From: an uncultured Rickettsiales bacterium
GTDB taxonomy: Bacteria; Pseudomonadota; Alphaproteobacteria; Rs-D84
Length of the DNA stretch: 32,909 nucleotides
Assembly: GCA_947176385.1 (NCBI GenBank)
Contig: CAMWQN010000011.1
Span: forward strand, 1-32,909
Direction: 5' to 3'
The notes beneath the pieces are model-generated. The model did not search any database. It was not told the origin of the DNA and worked only from the letters and a program-made list of their open reading frames with translations. Shown here piece by piece: positions 17,272 through 26,224 of the stretch. Position 1 is the stretch's first letter. Each line of letters begins with the position of its first letter. The position numbers were made by a program, and so were the translations under genes.

Positions 17272-18369
17272 ATGGATGTAACAACCATTGTTCAACTGCT
17301 GACCAATGCAGGATTTAATGTAAAAGGCGTAAATGCAACACAAACGCATTTGCTGATAGAAGACCCGTCATGCATAATGCGTAATTTTGAAACGTTCTTG
17401 GAATATGCCTGGGTTATTGTCAGCCTGATTGCAGTAATTTTACTGTTTGGCTGGGCAATATCCAAAATTCGTGGTGCAAAAACCGATATTGCAACAAATA
17501 TTCGCAATCTGTTGATTATGTTTGGTGTGCTTAGTGCAACCGGTCCAATTGTTAATCTGATATATGGCGATGATTTAATGGCACGTACATGTCATATAAT
17601 TCAAATACCAATAAATGATGTTCAAAAAATATTAGATGCACGTAATTCGCAACTGAGTCAACATGATAATTTATTCGAAAGTATCGAGATTTTTGATTCA
17701 GGTATGCGCTCATCAGATGACACACCATCAGAATTAAATCCCGTTCAGGTTCCAGAATTCAATTTCAACATAGACCCACAAACAGGCGAGCCAAGTATAA
17801 TTGACCAACCAACACCTAACAATCAAACCACCGAACATATATCTAATGATCCTGACCAGATAGACTATATCAGCAACCCTGTTGTTACCGAACCACATAT
17901 TACAACAACATTCAATTCCAACGCACCAATATCTGCCCGTACTATCAGTACAAGTGTAATTGAATATTCCCGTCCTGATGGGACAATATATCGTCATAAT
18001 AATGGTACACCTGCATGGCGCCATACCAATCCAGGAAATATCGTCAACAGCAGATTCGCCACAGAACATGGTGCAATTGGACGTGGGCGCAAATTTGCCA
18101 TATTCCCATCCAAGGATGTTGGCGCCCAGGCGATTGTCAGTCTGCTGCGGTCACCATCATATAATAATCTGTCGATAATAAATGCGATAAAACGTTACGC
18201 ACCAGCGGCAGACAGAAATGACCCGGTAGCATATGCAAATACGATTTCACGCAGAACAGGCTTGGATGTTAATCGCATCCTGAACACATTAAACGACACA
18301 GAAATACGCAAGGTTGCCGATATAATCCAACAGGTTGAAGGATGGACACCTGGCACTGTCACATACTAA
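17272..18369 (+). CDS. Two-TM membrane protein with C-terminal NNPGN domain
   Basis: TM helices VIVSLIAVILLFGWAISKI and LLIMFGVLSATGPIVNLIY; C-terminal GTPAWRHTNPGNI...GAIGRGRKFAIFPSKDVGAQAIVSLL paralogous to 13542 product. Confidence 0.75.
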   Translation: MDVTTIVQLLTNAGFNVKGVNATQTHLLIEDPSCIMRNFETFLEYAWVIVSLIAVILLFGWAISKIRGAKTDIATNIRNLLIMFGVLSATGPIVNLIYGDDLMARTCHIIQIPINDVQKILDARNSQLSQHDNLFESIEIFDSGMRSSDDTPSELNPVQVPEFNFNIDPQTGEPSIIDQPTPNNQTTEHISNDPDQIDYISNPVVTEPHITTTFNSNAPISARTISTSVIEYSRPDGTIYRHNNGTPAWRHTNPGNIVNSRFATEHGAIGRGRKFAIFPSKDVGAQAIVSLLRSPSYNNLSIINAIKRYAPAADRNDPVAYANTISRRTGLDVNRILNTLNDTEIRKVADIIQQVEGWTPGTVTY

Positions 18370-18383
18370 ACAAAGGAAAAACT

Positions 18384-19025
18384 ATGCAGGATTCCACAAC
18401 AAATGTTCCACGCGCCATTGTAACCATAGCATTGACTGTGGTCATTGGAATCTTGGTATATATTATGACAACACATAAATCACCACGCCCCCAGGATGCC
18501 AGCATTGGGGTTGGTTCACCAGTTGCAATCAACAAAACATACACTGCCCCGCGACGCGATATAAGCGATGATTTTGATAAATTTGATGATGGACTGACCC
18601 GTCCCAGCACTGAACAACAAGCAGAGCCTGATGATTTTGGGGTTGGCGTAACCAATATACGCGTATATACCCATGACCTGAACAATGACGGGGTATTGGA
18701 CCGAATAACCCGCACCCACATTGAAAATGGCACCAGCCATTTTACCAATGAATATAAAATCGAATTGGCATCCGGCAGTGGCTGGGTCAATATTACCCCG
18801 GATAATTTCAACACAGTCGAAAGTGCAGATTGCGCAATCCAAAAACTGCGTTTCTATTTTGACCCGGTATTTACAGTTGAAATAATCGGTCGCAATATTG
18901 GTGAAACATATGCGACACCAACAATGGCATATCGCACAATTTATCAAATGACAAATAACCGCTTAATGAAAATCAGTCATGCACCAATCACAGAAACATG
19001 TGATGTATCAGGGCTTTTTAATTAA
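18384..19025 (+). CDS. Single-pass membrane protein with EF-hand-like motif
   Basis: N-terminal TM IVTIALTVVIGILVYIM; HDLNNDGVLDRI calcium-binding-like motif. Confidence 0.7.
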   Translation: MQDSTTNVPRAIVTIALTVVIGILVYIMTTHKSPRPQDASIGVGSPVAINKTYTAPRRDISDDFDKFDDGLTRPSTEQQAEPDDFGVGVTNIRVYTHDLNNDGVLDRITRTHIENGTSHFTNEYKIELASGSGWVNITPDNFNTVESADCAIQKLRFYFDPVFTVEIIGRNIGETYATPTMAYRTIYQMTNNRLMKISHAPITETCDVSGLFN

Positions 19026-19700
19026 CAAATTTTCATTACACATTGAATACAGTACCCCATTAGATACCAAGTAATGATCATACAGGTCTATGTTCAACAC
19101 ATTCAATGCGGTTTCTAAATCTGTTGTCATAGTTACATCATCCGTTGAAAACAGACCACCACCTGGATGATTATGCAACAACGCGACACTGCGCGCGTTT
19201 AAATTTAATGCCTTTTTAATTATTTCACGATTAAATACTGGTGCCCAATCAATTGTGCCGACGCTGTGCGTTTCATCCTGCAACATGCGCAGTTCTTTGT
19301 CCAAATACAAAACATGCATTTCTTCGACAGATTTACCAGATAACAATGTCAGACAATAATTCTTTATTACCCGGTCATCACGAAATACAACCTGTTCCAA
19401 CATACGCGTCTTGTATCCACGTACCAGTAATTCATTTATTAACTTTAAATGAACCGCTGTATTATGACCAATGCCATTTACTTGTTCCAGTGAATCAATT
19501 GGTGCACTAAATACTTGTGACACACTGCCGAAACGTTGAATTAAACTGCGTGACAGAACACGAACATCACGTCGTGGGATTACATCTGCCAACAATAATT
19601 CCAGCAATTCCGCATCGGTCAGTTTGCCATCCAGAAATTTCTGACGCAATCTGTCCCTGTGTCCCAGGCGAAATAATTTGTCATCATTGTTTGCAGTCAT
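19008..19700 (-). CDS. radC: RadC-family JAB-domain protein
   Basis: VEEMHVLYLDKELRMLQDETHSVGTIDWAPVFNREIIKKALNLNARSVALLHNHPGG. Confidence 0.88.
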   Translation of the reverse strand: MTANNDDKLFRLGHRDRLRQKFLDGKLTDAELLELLLADVIPRRDVRVLSRSLIQRFGSVSQVFSAPIDSLEQVNGIGHNTAVHLKLINELLVRGYKTRMLEQVVFRDDRVIKNYCLTLLSGKSVEEMHVLYLDKELRMLQDETHSVGTIDWAPVFNREIIKKALNLNARSVALLHNHPGGGLFSTDDVTMTTDLETALNVLNIDLYDHYLVSNGVLYSMCNENLLIKKP

Positions 19701-19708
19701 GTACCGCC

Positions 19709-20470
19709 TTATACCATACGTTCTGTGAATATTGTAACCCCGTCTTCGGTTATACCCAATGTATGTTCCCATTGGGCAGATAATCCGCCATCAACAGTGC
19801 GCGCGGTCCAACCATCGGCGTCAATCTTGCATTCTGGGCGTCCGGTATTTATCATTGGTTCAATTGTAAATACCAATCCCGGTACCATTTTTACACGGTC
19901 CCAACGTTTATCATAAAAATGATAAATCTGGGGTTCATCATGCATAACCTTGCCGATACCGTGTCCGACAAAATCACGCGATATTGAAAATCCATGTGGT
20001 TTTACAACGGCTTCGATTGTTTTACCAATTTCTGACAATGGTACGCCTGGGGCACATATTGATATCGCAGCATTCAATGCATCCTGGCATGTTTGGACTA
20101 ATTCACGCGCACGTGGGGCAACATTGCCAATCATAAACATACGTGATGCGTCGCCATGGAATCCCTTGTATTCCGCAGTCAGGTCAATATTTACGATATC
20201 GCCATCTTTTAATATTACTTCATCACTGGGGATACCGTGAACAATAACATCATTGACAGATGTACATATACTTTTCGGATACCCCATATAGCCTAAATCT
20301 GATGACCGTGCGCCATTTGCATGCAAAAATTCTGCAACCATACGGTCGATTTCACCTGTGGAAATACCAGCCTTGACGTGTGGGGTGATAAAATCAAAGC
20401 ACCGTGCGACTAAATCGCCAGATGCACGCAGACGTTTAAAATCCTTGGGTGCGTAAACAGATGCCAACAT
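19709..20470 (-). CDS. map: Type I methionine aminopeptidase
   Basis: CTSVNDVIVHGIPSDEVILKDGDIVNIDLTAEYKGFHGD; FVGHGIGKVMHDEPQI. Confidence 0.93.
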   Translation of the reverse strand: MLASVYAPKDFKRLRASGDLVARCFDFITPHVKAGISTGEIDRMVAEFLHANGARSSDLGYMGYPKSICTSVNDVIVHGIPSDEVILKDGDIVNIDLTAEYKGFHGDASRMFMIGNVAPRARELVQTCQDALNAAISICAPGVPLSEIGKTIEAVVKPHGFSISRDFVGHGIGKVMHDEPQIYHFYDKRWDRVKMVPGLVFTIEPMINTGRPECKIDADGWTARTVDGGLSAQWEHTLGITEDGVTIFTERMV

Positions 20471-20474
20471 GTTT

Positions 20475-21464
20475 TTAATTCCTTCTTTTTGTAGATAATT
20501 TTGCTGCACGCATTGATAATTTCAATGCAAAGTCACGTAATAAAACCTCGCCCGGCATGCCGGTTGTACGTAACTGGCGTTCCAACTCATTTAACCGAAC
20601 CAATACCGCAGTGATTTCTGATTCTGACCATATTTTCATGGCACGATGGAATTTTTCTTCGACCTTCCAAAACAAGCGTGGCAGGTGCCCATCAACAACT
20701 GCGGTCAATAACGTCTTGAAATGTTTATTCAATTTACGAACCAACATATTTGGGTCTGCGTTTGCATACAGAAGCCTGTCCAATGCCATCATTGTTTGCT
20801 GAATATACCCGGCAGTTAACGAATACAAGAAATCATCTGCATCCGCTGCGCCTGTATCCGGCAAACATTTTTCAACATCATCCAATTCGACAATTTTTTT
20901 ATCATCGACATACAGTGCAATCTTTGCCAAAAAACCACGTGTAATACCACGATCACCGCCCAGATGCGTTGTCATATAAGACATAGCATCAGGGGTAATT
21001 TGTTCAATTCCAGCAGCGGCAGATAATTCCTGGCGTATCAGGTTTGCAAGTGAACGCGCATCATCAGTATAACATGGCAGCGCCGCCATTTTGGCATCAT
21101 TTTCAAACAATGCACGCAAACCACCACCAGCACGCAATTCACCCGCGCATACAATCACAGTCGCACATAATCCAGGGTGCGTTACCAAATCAGATATCTG
21201 TTTGGCATCCCCATCGCCTGCATTGGATATAATAACCATTTTGCGACCGCCAAACATTGATGGGGTGCAACTTTCTGCAAATAATGCATCCTGGCGTTCT
21301 TTTAAATCATCGGCATCCAGCGCAAACAAGTTATCTTTTTCAATTTCCAGTTTTTCAATTGCGCTGTCGCAAAATTCATCAACCTGACCAGCATCAGGAC
21401 CATAAATCAGCAATGCTGGTATGGTCGTAATAGAATTTTTAAAATCTGCTTCTTTCCACTTCAT
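20475..21464 (-). CDS. holA: DNA polymerase III subunit delta
   Basis: ALLIYGPDAGQVDEFCDSAIEKL...; position downstream of lptE; C-terminal domain typical of HolA. Confidence 0.82.
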   Translation of the reverse strand: MKWKEADFKNSITTIPALLIYGPDAGQVDEFCDSAIEKLEIEKDNLFALDADDLKERQDALFAESCTPSMFGGRKMVIISNAGDGDAKQISDLVTHPGLCATVIVCAGELRAGGGLRALFENDAKMAALPCYTDDARSLANLIRQELSAAAGIEQITPDAMSYMTTHLGGDRGITRGFLAKIALYVDDKKIVELDDVEKCLPDTGAADADDFLYSLTAGYIQQTMMALDRLLYANADPNMLVRKLNKHFKTLLTAVVDGHLPRLFWKVEEKFHRAMKIWSESEITAVLVRLNELERQLRTTGMPGEVLLRDFALKLSMRAAKLSTKRRN

Positions 21465-21471
21465 AACATTT

Positions 21472-21951
21472 CTATTTGCTGGTTGTGGTGGTGTCGTGTG
21501 AAACCTCGGCAATGGCGCGGGCGCTGATTTTTGTTGCCAGTACTTGGATTATATTCTGGACGGCATTATTATATGACGCGTTTGATGCAACCAGATATCG
21601 CACAAAAGTATATGATTCAGATGCAGTTTCAGTCCCAGATGCGATTTTTTCGTCCCCCCGTGTCAATGTATATGTCGCCTTTAAACTGATTTCCTGCCAT
21701 GTGGCATCACCCGTTGTTTCCAGTGCCTTGTACTGTGTCGCAGGCGCACTCAATGTTACCGTTAATGTATATGGGGCGGTTGCATCATGCTGACCACCGA
21801 ACTGTGCATTCAGGCGATTACGTAACTCTATCCCGTTAATTCCACTGATTGGGGGGACGTATATATCTGTACTTTGTCCCGAAAACATAGGACGGAATCC
21901 ACATCCGCATATTACCAGCGCAAATAATAAAATGATTTTTTTCATATGCAC
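21472..21951 (-). CDS. lptE: LPS-assembly lipoprotein LptE
   Basis: Lipobox VICGCGFRPMF; IDGIELRNRL-like segment; TATYTLTRGDEKIASG. Confidence 0.78.
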   Translation of the reverse strand: MHMKKIILLFALVICGCGFRPMFSGQSTDIYVPPISGINGIELRNRLNAQFGGQHDATAPYTLTVTLSAPATQYKALETTGDATWQEISLKATYTLTRGDEKIASGTETASESYTFVRYLVASNASYNNAVQNIIQVLATKISARAIAEVSHDTTTTSK

Positions 21952-22016
21952 TTTCTTTTTTTAATGTTGCATTTTATGGTTATATTACCTAGACTTTTAA
22001 TAAATCGCAAGGGGGA

Positions 22017-23258
22017 ATGATGAATATTTTTATCATGATATTATTAGCCGTATTCATGATGGGTTATTACATGATATCTGCCCCCAGTGTCCGTAATACG
22101 GAACAAACCACCGAACAGGCGGTTCGATATGCCGACCTGCGTGGGGTCGCCGAATGCGCAACCGCTGTTCATAATGCAAAAATACGAAACACAGAATTTT
22201 CTGATATATGTGTTAATCAAAATGGTATCAGCAGCCAGTTTATATGTCTGAATACAAATATGTCTGTCACAGATTGTGCGCCACGCGGTCGTCAAAAACC
22301 AACATACAGTTTTATTCTGACGGCAACCGCACCGCTGGACAATGCGCAATATAATGACATGATGGAAATATTAGAACAGCACTATGCTGATGCTGGAACA
22401 TTTGGCATATTTCAGCAAAATAAAATCGTATCAGGTGGTACCAGTAACAAACGCAGTGTTCCAAAGTCCATCATCGACAAACTGGAACTAACAGATGGGC
22501 AATTGATATATATGACCCAATATGAAATCCCAGATACAGGTACGGAATACACAGCGCAAATTGCACCGGATGTCGTATGCCCTGTGGGGACAGCAAAAAC
22601 ATATCGCTTTGGACGTTGGCAATGTGTCGGGATTAACAACAAAATCGATTGTGGTGGCGATATGATATGGGATTCAGAATCATTGGAATGTGTGCCGGAT
22701 GAATCACGCAAGCCATTGTGTGCGTCCAACCAGACAGCCGTTATCGTAGACGAAGTCTGGGAGTGCATAAATCCATTTTCAGAAAATACGTGTCCAGGCA
22801 ACATGACTGCACGCCTGAATTATGAAACCCTGGAATGGGAATGTGTGTCTGACCCTGCTGCTGCGGACGCGGTAAAAAAATGTGCCCACATCACAGGTGG
22901 CGCAATATATGGTCGCCCGGGCACAACACTGCGCGTGCCACCGATATCATGCACAGATTGTGAAAAACTGGTGACAGATGCCGACACATGCGTATCAGTA
23001 TGTGTCCCAGATGAAACCAAGGTAAATACCCCGGCATGTTATCCCGGACGCGCCGCGGAATGCAGTGGTGCGTCACGCGCAATGTATTTTGGATTTCCGT
23101 CTTATTCATACGGCGAAAATGTATCTGCGATAAAAAATCTGGCGATTCCATTAGACAAAGGACACGCACAAAACAGACGTTTTAATTGCCTGGATTGTGG
23201 CGAAAAACAAATTGATATGGAAAAATCAAAACCGCCATTTATCGCGGTATGCAAATAA
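22017..23258 (+). CDS. Pilin-like/secreted Cys-rich protein with N-terminal TM
   Basis: N-terminal hydrophobic helix, multiple paired Cys motifs, 413 aa. Confidence 0.7.
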   Translation: MMNIFIMILLAVFMMGYYMISAPSVRNTEQTTEQAVRYADLRGVAECATAVHNAKIRNTEFSDICVNQNGISSQFICLNTNMSVTDCAPRGRQKPTYSFILTATAPLDNAQYNDMMEILEQHYADAGTFGIFQQNKIVSGGTSNKRSVPKSIIDKLELTDGQLIYMTQYEIPDTGTEYTAQIAPDVVCPVGTAKTYRFGRWQCVGINNKIDCGGDMIWDSESLECVPDESRKPLCASNQTAVIVDEVWECINPFSENTCPGNMTARLNYETLEWECVSDPAAADAVKKCAHITGGAIYGRPGTTLRVPPISCTDCEKLVTDADTCVSVCVPDETKVNTPACYPGRAAECSGASRAMYFGFPSYSYGENVSAIKNLAIPLDKGHAQNRRFNCLDCGEKQIDMEKSKPPFIAVCK

Positions 23259-23281
23259 TAATATATTTTATAACAATCTGC

Positions 23282-24124
23282 TTATAAAGTATGAACGCTG
23301 CGGAATTCACGCAATTCATACATCAATTTATCCATGTCTTCAAATGCCTGTTCATATAATTCAGGTGACACACTGCTTTTGTTGTCCAGTATGATTTGCA
23401 GTTGGTCCATCTGGTCATATATTCTATCCATGTCACGATAGTATTCATCATCATAATTACTGACAGTCGTCACAGGTGCGGATACAGGTGCTGCCACAGG
23501 TGCAGGTTGCGGTTGTTGTACAAACATTTTTGGATGCAAACGTTCAACCGCCTTGATAATAAATTCACGATATGGCTTACGCTTTGCTGCGAAATCGGCA
23601 CAGTTTTGTGATGTTACAATCTTTATCGCGTCACGCAACAAGCACAATTTTTTATACATGGGTCCCGTGCGTCCATCATTTAATACGGTATAAACAAATC
23701 CATTTTCCGTTTCAATTTCATCACGCCATTGACCGTTTGGGGTGGAATTGGCAATTAAATATTCACGTAATTTGCCACGCACCCCGGCAATAACATTAGC
23801 GGTTGCCACATCCGCGGGCAATGTAATATCTGCAGCAAATCTGTAAATATTCATTTTGCCATTATACCAAAATGGATTTGAAACAAATCGCCTGGGGTTA
23901 TATTCCATCAACCGCCACAATGCCCCACATATAACATCGCCGTTGATTTTGCCAACATAAACGCGCATATCGCGTGATCCATTTTCATCATAGTATTCAC
24001 TGCGACGCATAGTTCCCTGGGCATTATATAAATCAGAAAAAGTAAATTCACCAAAATAAGGGCGCGATACATCGTATTTCAAAACAGATATTATTCGTTT
24101 ATCTAGCGGTGTACGTGATGCCAT
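23282..24124 (-). CDS. Conserved-looking protein of unknown function
   Basis: Long ORF, no gaps; Pro/Ala/Val linker then C-terminal helical region. Confidence 0.65.
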   Translation of the reverse strand: MASRTPLDKRIISVLKYDVSRPYFGEFTFSDLYNAQGTMRRSEYYDENGSRDMRVYVGKINGDVICGALWRLMEYNPRRFVSNPFWYNGKMNIYRFAADITLPADVATANVIAGVRGKLREYLIANSTPNGQWRDEIETENGFVYTVLNDGRTGPMYKKLCLLRDAIKIVTSQNCADFAAKRKPYREFIIKAVERLHPKMFVQQPQPAPVAAPVSAPVTTVSNYDDEYYRDMDRIYDQMDQLQIILDNKSSVSPELYEQAFEDMDKLMYELREFRSVHTL

Positions 24125-24152
24125 GGCATTCCCCTGTTCTTCTTGCACTATA

Positions 24153-24181
24153 TATAGCGCACAAACGACATTTTGTCAATA
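24153..24181 (-). promoter_or_regulatory. Sigma70-like promoter for 23282..24124
   Basis: Minus strand TTGACA - 17 nt - TATATA. Confidence 0.65.
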
Positions 24182-24208
24182 TACATCCCCAAAATATTGG
24201 GGATGTAT
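24181..24208. terminator. Strong inverted repeat downstream of acyl-CoA ligase gene
   Basis: ATACATCCCCAA-AATA-TTGGGGATGTAT, 12-bp stem; no clear T-run. Confidence 0.6.
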
Positions 24209-24218
24209 ACCTAATCTG

Positions 24219-25805
24219 TTACTGTTCTGCGCGAACAAATGCGCCGTTATCCAGCATTTCTTTGACTGCAAATAACTTTACCTTGCGTGCAGATGTTTGG
24301 GGCAATTCATTTTCTGTTATTGCAAAATGTTTTACCCATTTATATGGTGCAATGGTTAAATTAGATGCCTTGACCAATGCTGCGACACGCGCAATTGTTG
24401 TGCCAGGTGTGACCTGGAATACCGCGTATGGAACGACTTTGTCATTGATAACGTATTCGAATACGGCGGCTTCCAAGATTTCATCGTTCTGCAAATACAG
24501 GTCTGCCAATTCATCTGGATATACGTTTTTACCGCTGTCCAGAACGATAACCTGCTTTTTGCGTCCCTTGACAATCAGGCGCCCCTTGCGGTCCAGTTTG
24601 CCCAAGTCACCTGTTTTGAACCAGCCATCTTGGAACGCGTCAATATTTGCTGCATCATTATCAATGTATCCCGGCATAACCATATTGCCACGCATCCAAA
24701 TTTCACCAATCCCGTTTTTATCAGGATTATGAATCTGGATTTCATTGCCCTGTAATGGTCCTGCGTAATACATTTTGCCGTCGTCCAGTCGAAATGCAAA
24801 GTTAAAGTTCGCGGGTCCCGTTGTTTCTGTCAATCCATAACAGTCACCAACCGCAAAATCCAATTTTTCAAAGAAACGGCGTATCGTTGGTTTTAATGTT
24901 GCACCGGCAGAAACCAGAACCTTGGTATTGCCACCAAACAGGTCATGAACAGGTTTGGTTACCTTGTTAACAATAAACCCAAGCCCAATCGCACGCAACA
25001 CGTGACGCAGTGACACGATTATACGCATAAATGTATAAACATGTTTTTCTTTGGCGGCGACCACAATCTTTTTATAAAATGTTTCCCAAATACGTGGAAC
25101 AGCGGGGATGACTTCTGGCTTATATTCCTGGAAATCCTTTAAGAATTCACGTGGATTTAACACCGGTTGCAGTAATAATTTCCCACGCAATACTAATGGC
25201 GCAATTATGTTAATAACAACACCATATATATGATATAACGGCAAGAAACCATAAAATGTATATCCCGGCTTAATAACAGGTGAATAGAATAATGCCCCCT
25301 GTCCCAGTGATAAAATATTATTGTGTGTCAGTCCTACAACCTTAGGATTTCCGGTTGACCCAGATGTAAATGACAACATTGCAATATCATCACGCGACGC
25401 GTCTGCTGCGACAAAGTCGTTTTCATCAGTATCATCAACGGTTTCGATATCAAATGTTGTTGGCGCACCATCAATAAAATGATTTTTCTGTGCCAGGACC
25501 AGTTTGCAATCTGTACGTGCCATCATATTCAGATGTTCCGTCGTTGACAGACCAGTATCCAACATCAACACTTTTGCACCCTGGGATGTAATCGCAAAGT
25601 ACGAACGGATAAAGTCCGGCGTATTACCCGACAATATCGCAACAGTGTCGCCCTTTTTAATACCGAAACGTTGCGCCAATGTAACGGCACGCTGTTTCAC
25701 CTTCTTTAACAAGTCTGCATATGTTTCATTTTGTCTGACAAAGAAAATACGGTCTTTGTTCTGCAAACAAACGTCCTGCAGCATTTCGTATATGTTTTTC
25801 ATCAT
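24219..25805 (-). CDS. AMP-dependent acyl-CoA synthetase / long-chain fatty-acid--CoA ligase
   Basis: AMLSFTSGSTGNPKVVGLTHNN; GLTETTGPANFNF; GWFKTGDLGKLDRKGRLIVKGRKK. Confidence 0.9.
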   Translation of the reverse strand: MMKNIYEMLQDVCLQNKDRIFFVRQNETYADLLKKVKQRAVTLAQRFGIKKGDTVAILSGNTPDFIRSYFAITSQGAKVLMLDTGLSTTEHLNMMARTDCKLVLAQKNHFIDGAPTTFDIETVDDTDENDFVAADASRDDIAMLSFTSGSTGNPKVVGLTHNNILSLGQGALFYSPVIKPGYTFYGFLPLYHIYGVVINIIAPLVLRGKLLLQPVLNPREFLKDFQEYKPEVIPAVPRIWETFYKKIVVAAKEKHVYTFMRIIVSLRHVLRAIGLGFIVNKVTKPVHDLFGGNTKVLVSAGATLKPTIRRFFEKLDFAVGDCYGLTETTGPANFNFAFRLDDGKMYYAGPLQGNEIQIHNPDKNGIGEIWMRGNMVMPGYIDNDAANIDAFQDGWFKTGDLGKLDRKGRLIVKGRKKQVIVLDSGKNVYPDELADLYLQNDEILEAAVFEYVINDKVVPYAVFQVTPGTTIARVAALVKASNLTIAPYKWVKHFAITENELPQTSARKVKLFAVKEMLDNGAFVRAEQ

Positions 25806-26155
25806 AATAGTTTTACTCTTGTTTTGTGTAATACCCAAACAACCGCGTTCAGGCATAATGAATTATACCGATTATATAATAGGAAATACAACCTAAATCG
25901 TACCCCTGTCCAGTCATGCATTTTGTCAATATATATGTATCGATTCGGTAAATCGTGTCCATATTTTGTATTTTAGGACCAAAAACGAATCATTAAATCC
26001 ATTCAAAAATACAAATTATTTACACAAAAAATCCTTTGGTATGTTTACAGACGATTCTGGCATGTTGTGAACCATGCGGAATTTAGCCCTTTTTAAAAGT
26101 AAAGCGAAAAATAAAAATTTTTTTATTTTTTATGTATTGCGGGACAAACGTAAAA

Positions 26156-26204
26156 ACTATATATTGTGTTTAAATTAAAACAACAGCCACTATATATTGT
26201 GTTT
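26156..26204 (+). promoter_or_regulatory. Two NrdR-box-like repeats
   Basis: ACTATATATTGTGTTT at 26156-26171 and 26189-26204, start-to-start 33 bp. Confidence 0.78.
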
Positions 26205-26224
26205 TCGGCGATAAAGGATACAAG

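Noticed and set aside
19008-19025. 18-bp convergent overlap between the 18384 gene and radC
   Set aside because: Common in compact bacterial genomes; no further signal
24168-25940. Shared CATTTTGTCAATATA(C/T)AT flanking the acyl-CoA ligase gene, considered as transposon ends
   Set aside because: Same orientation rather than inverted, no transposase; at least the 24.17 kb copy is explained as a -35 region (TTGACA on minus)
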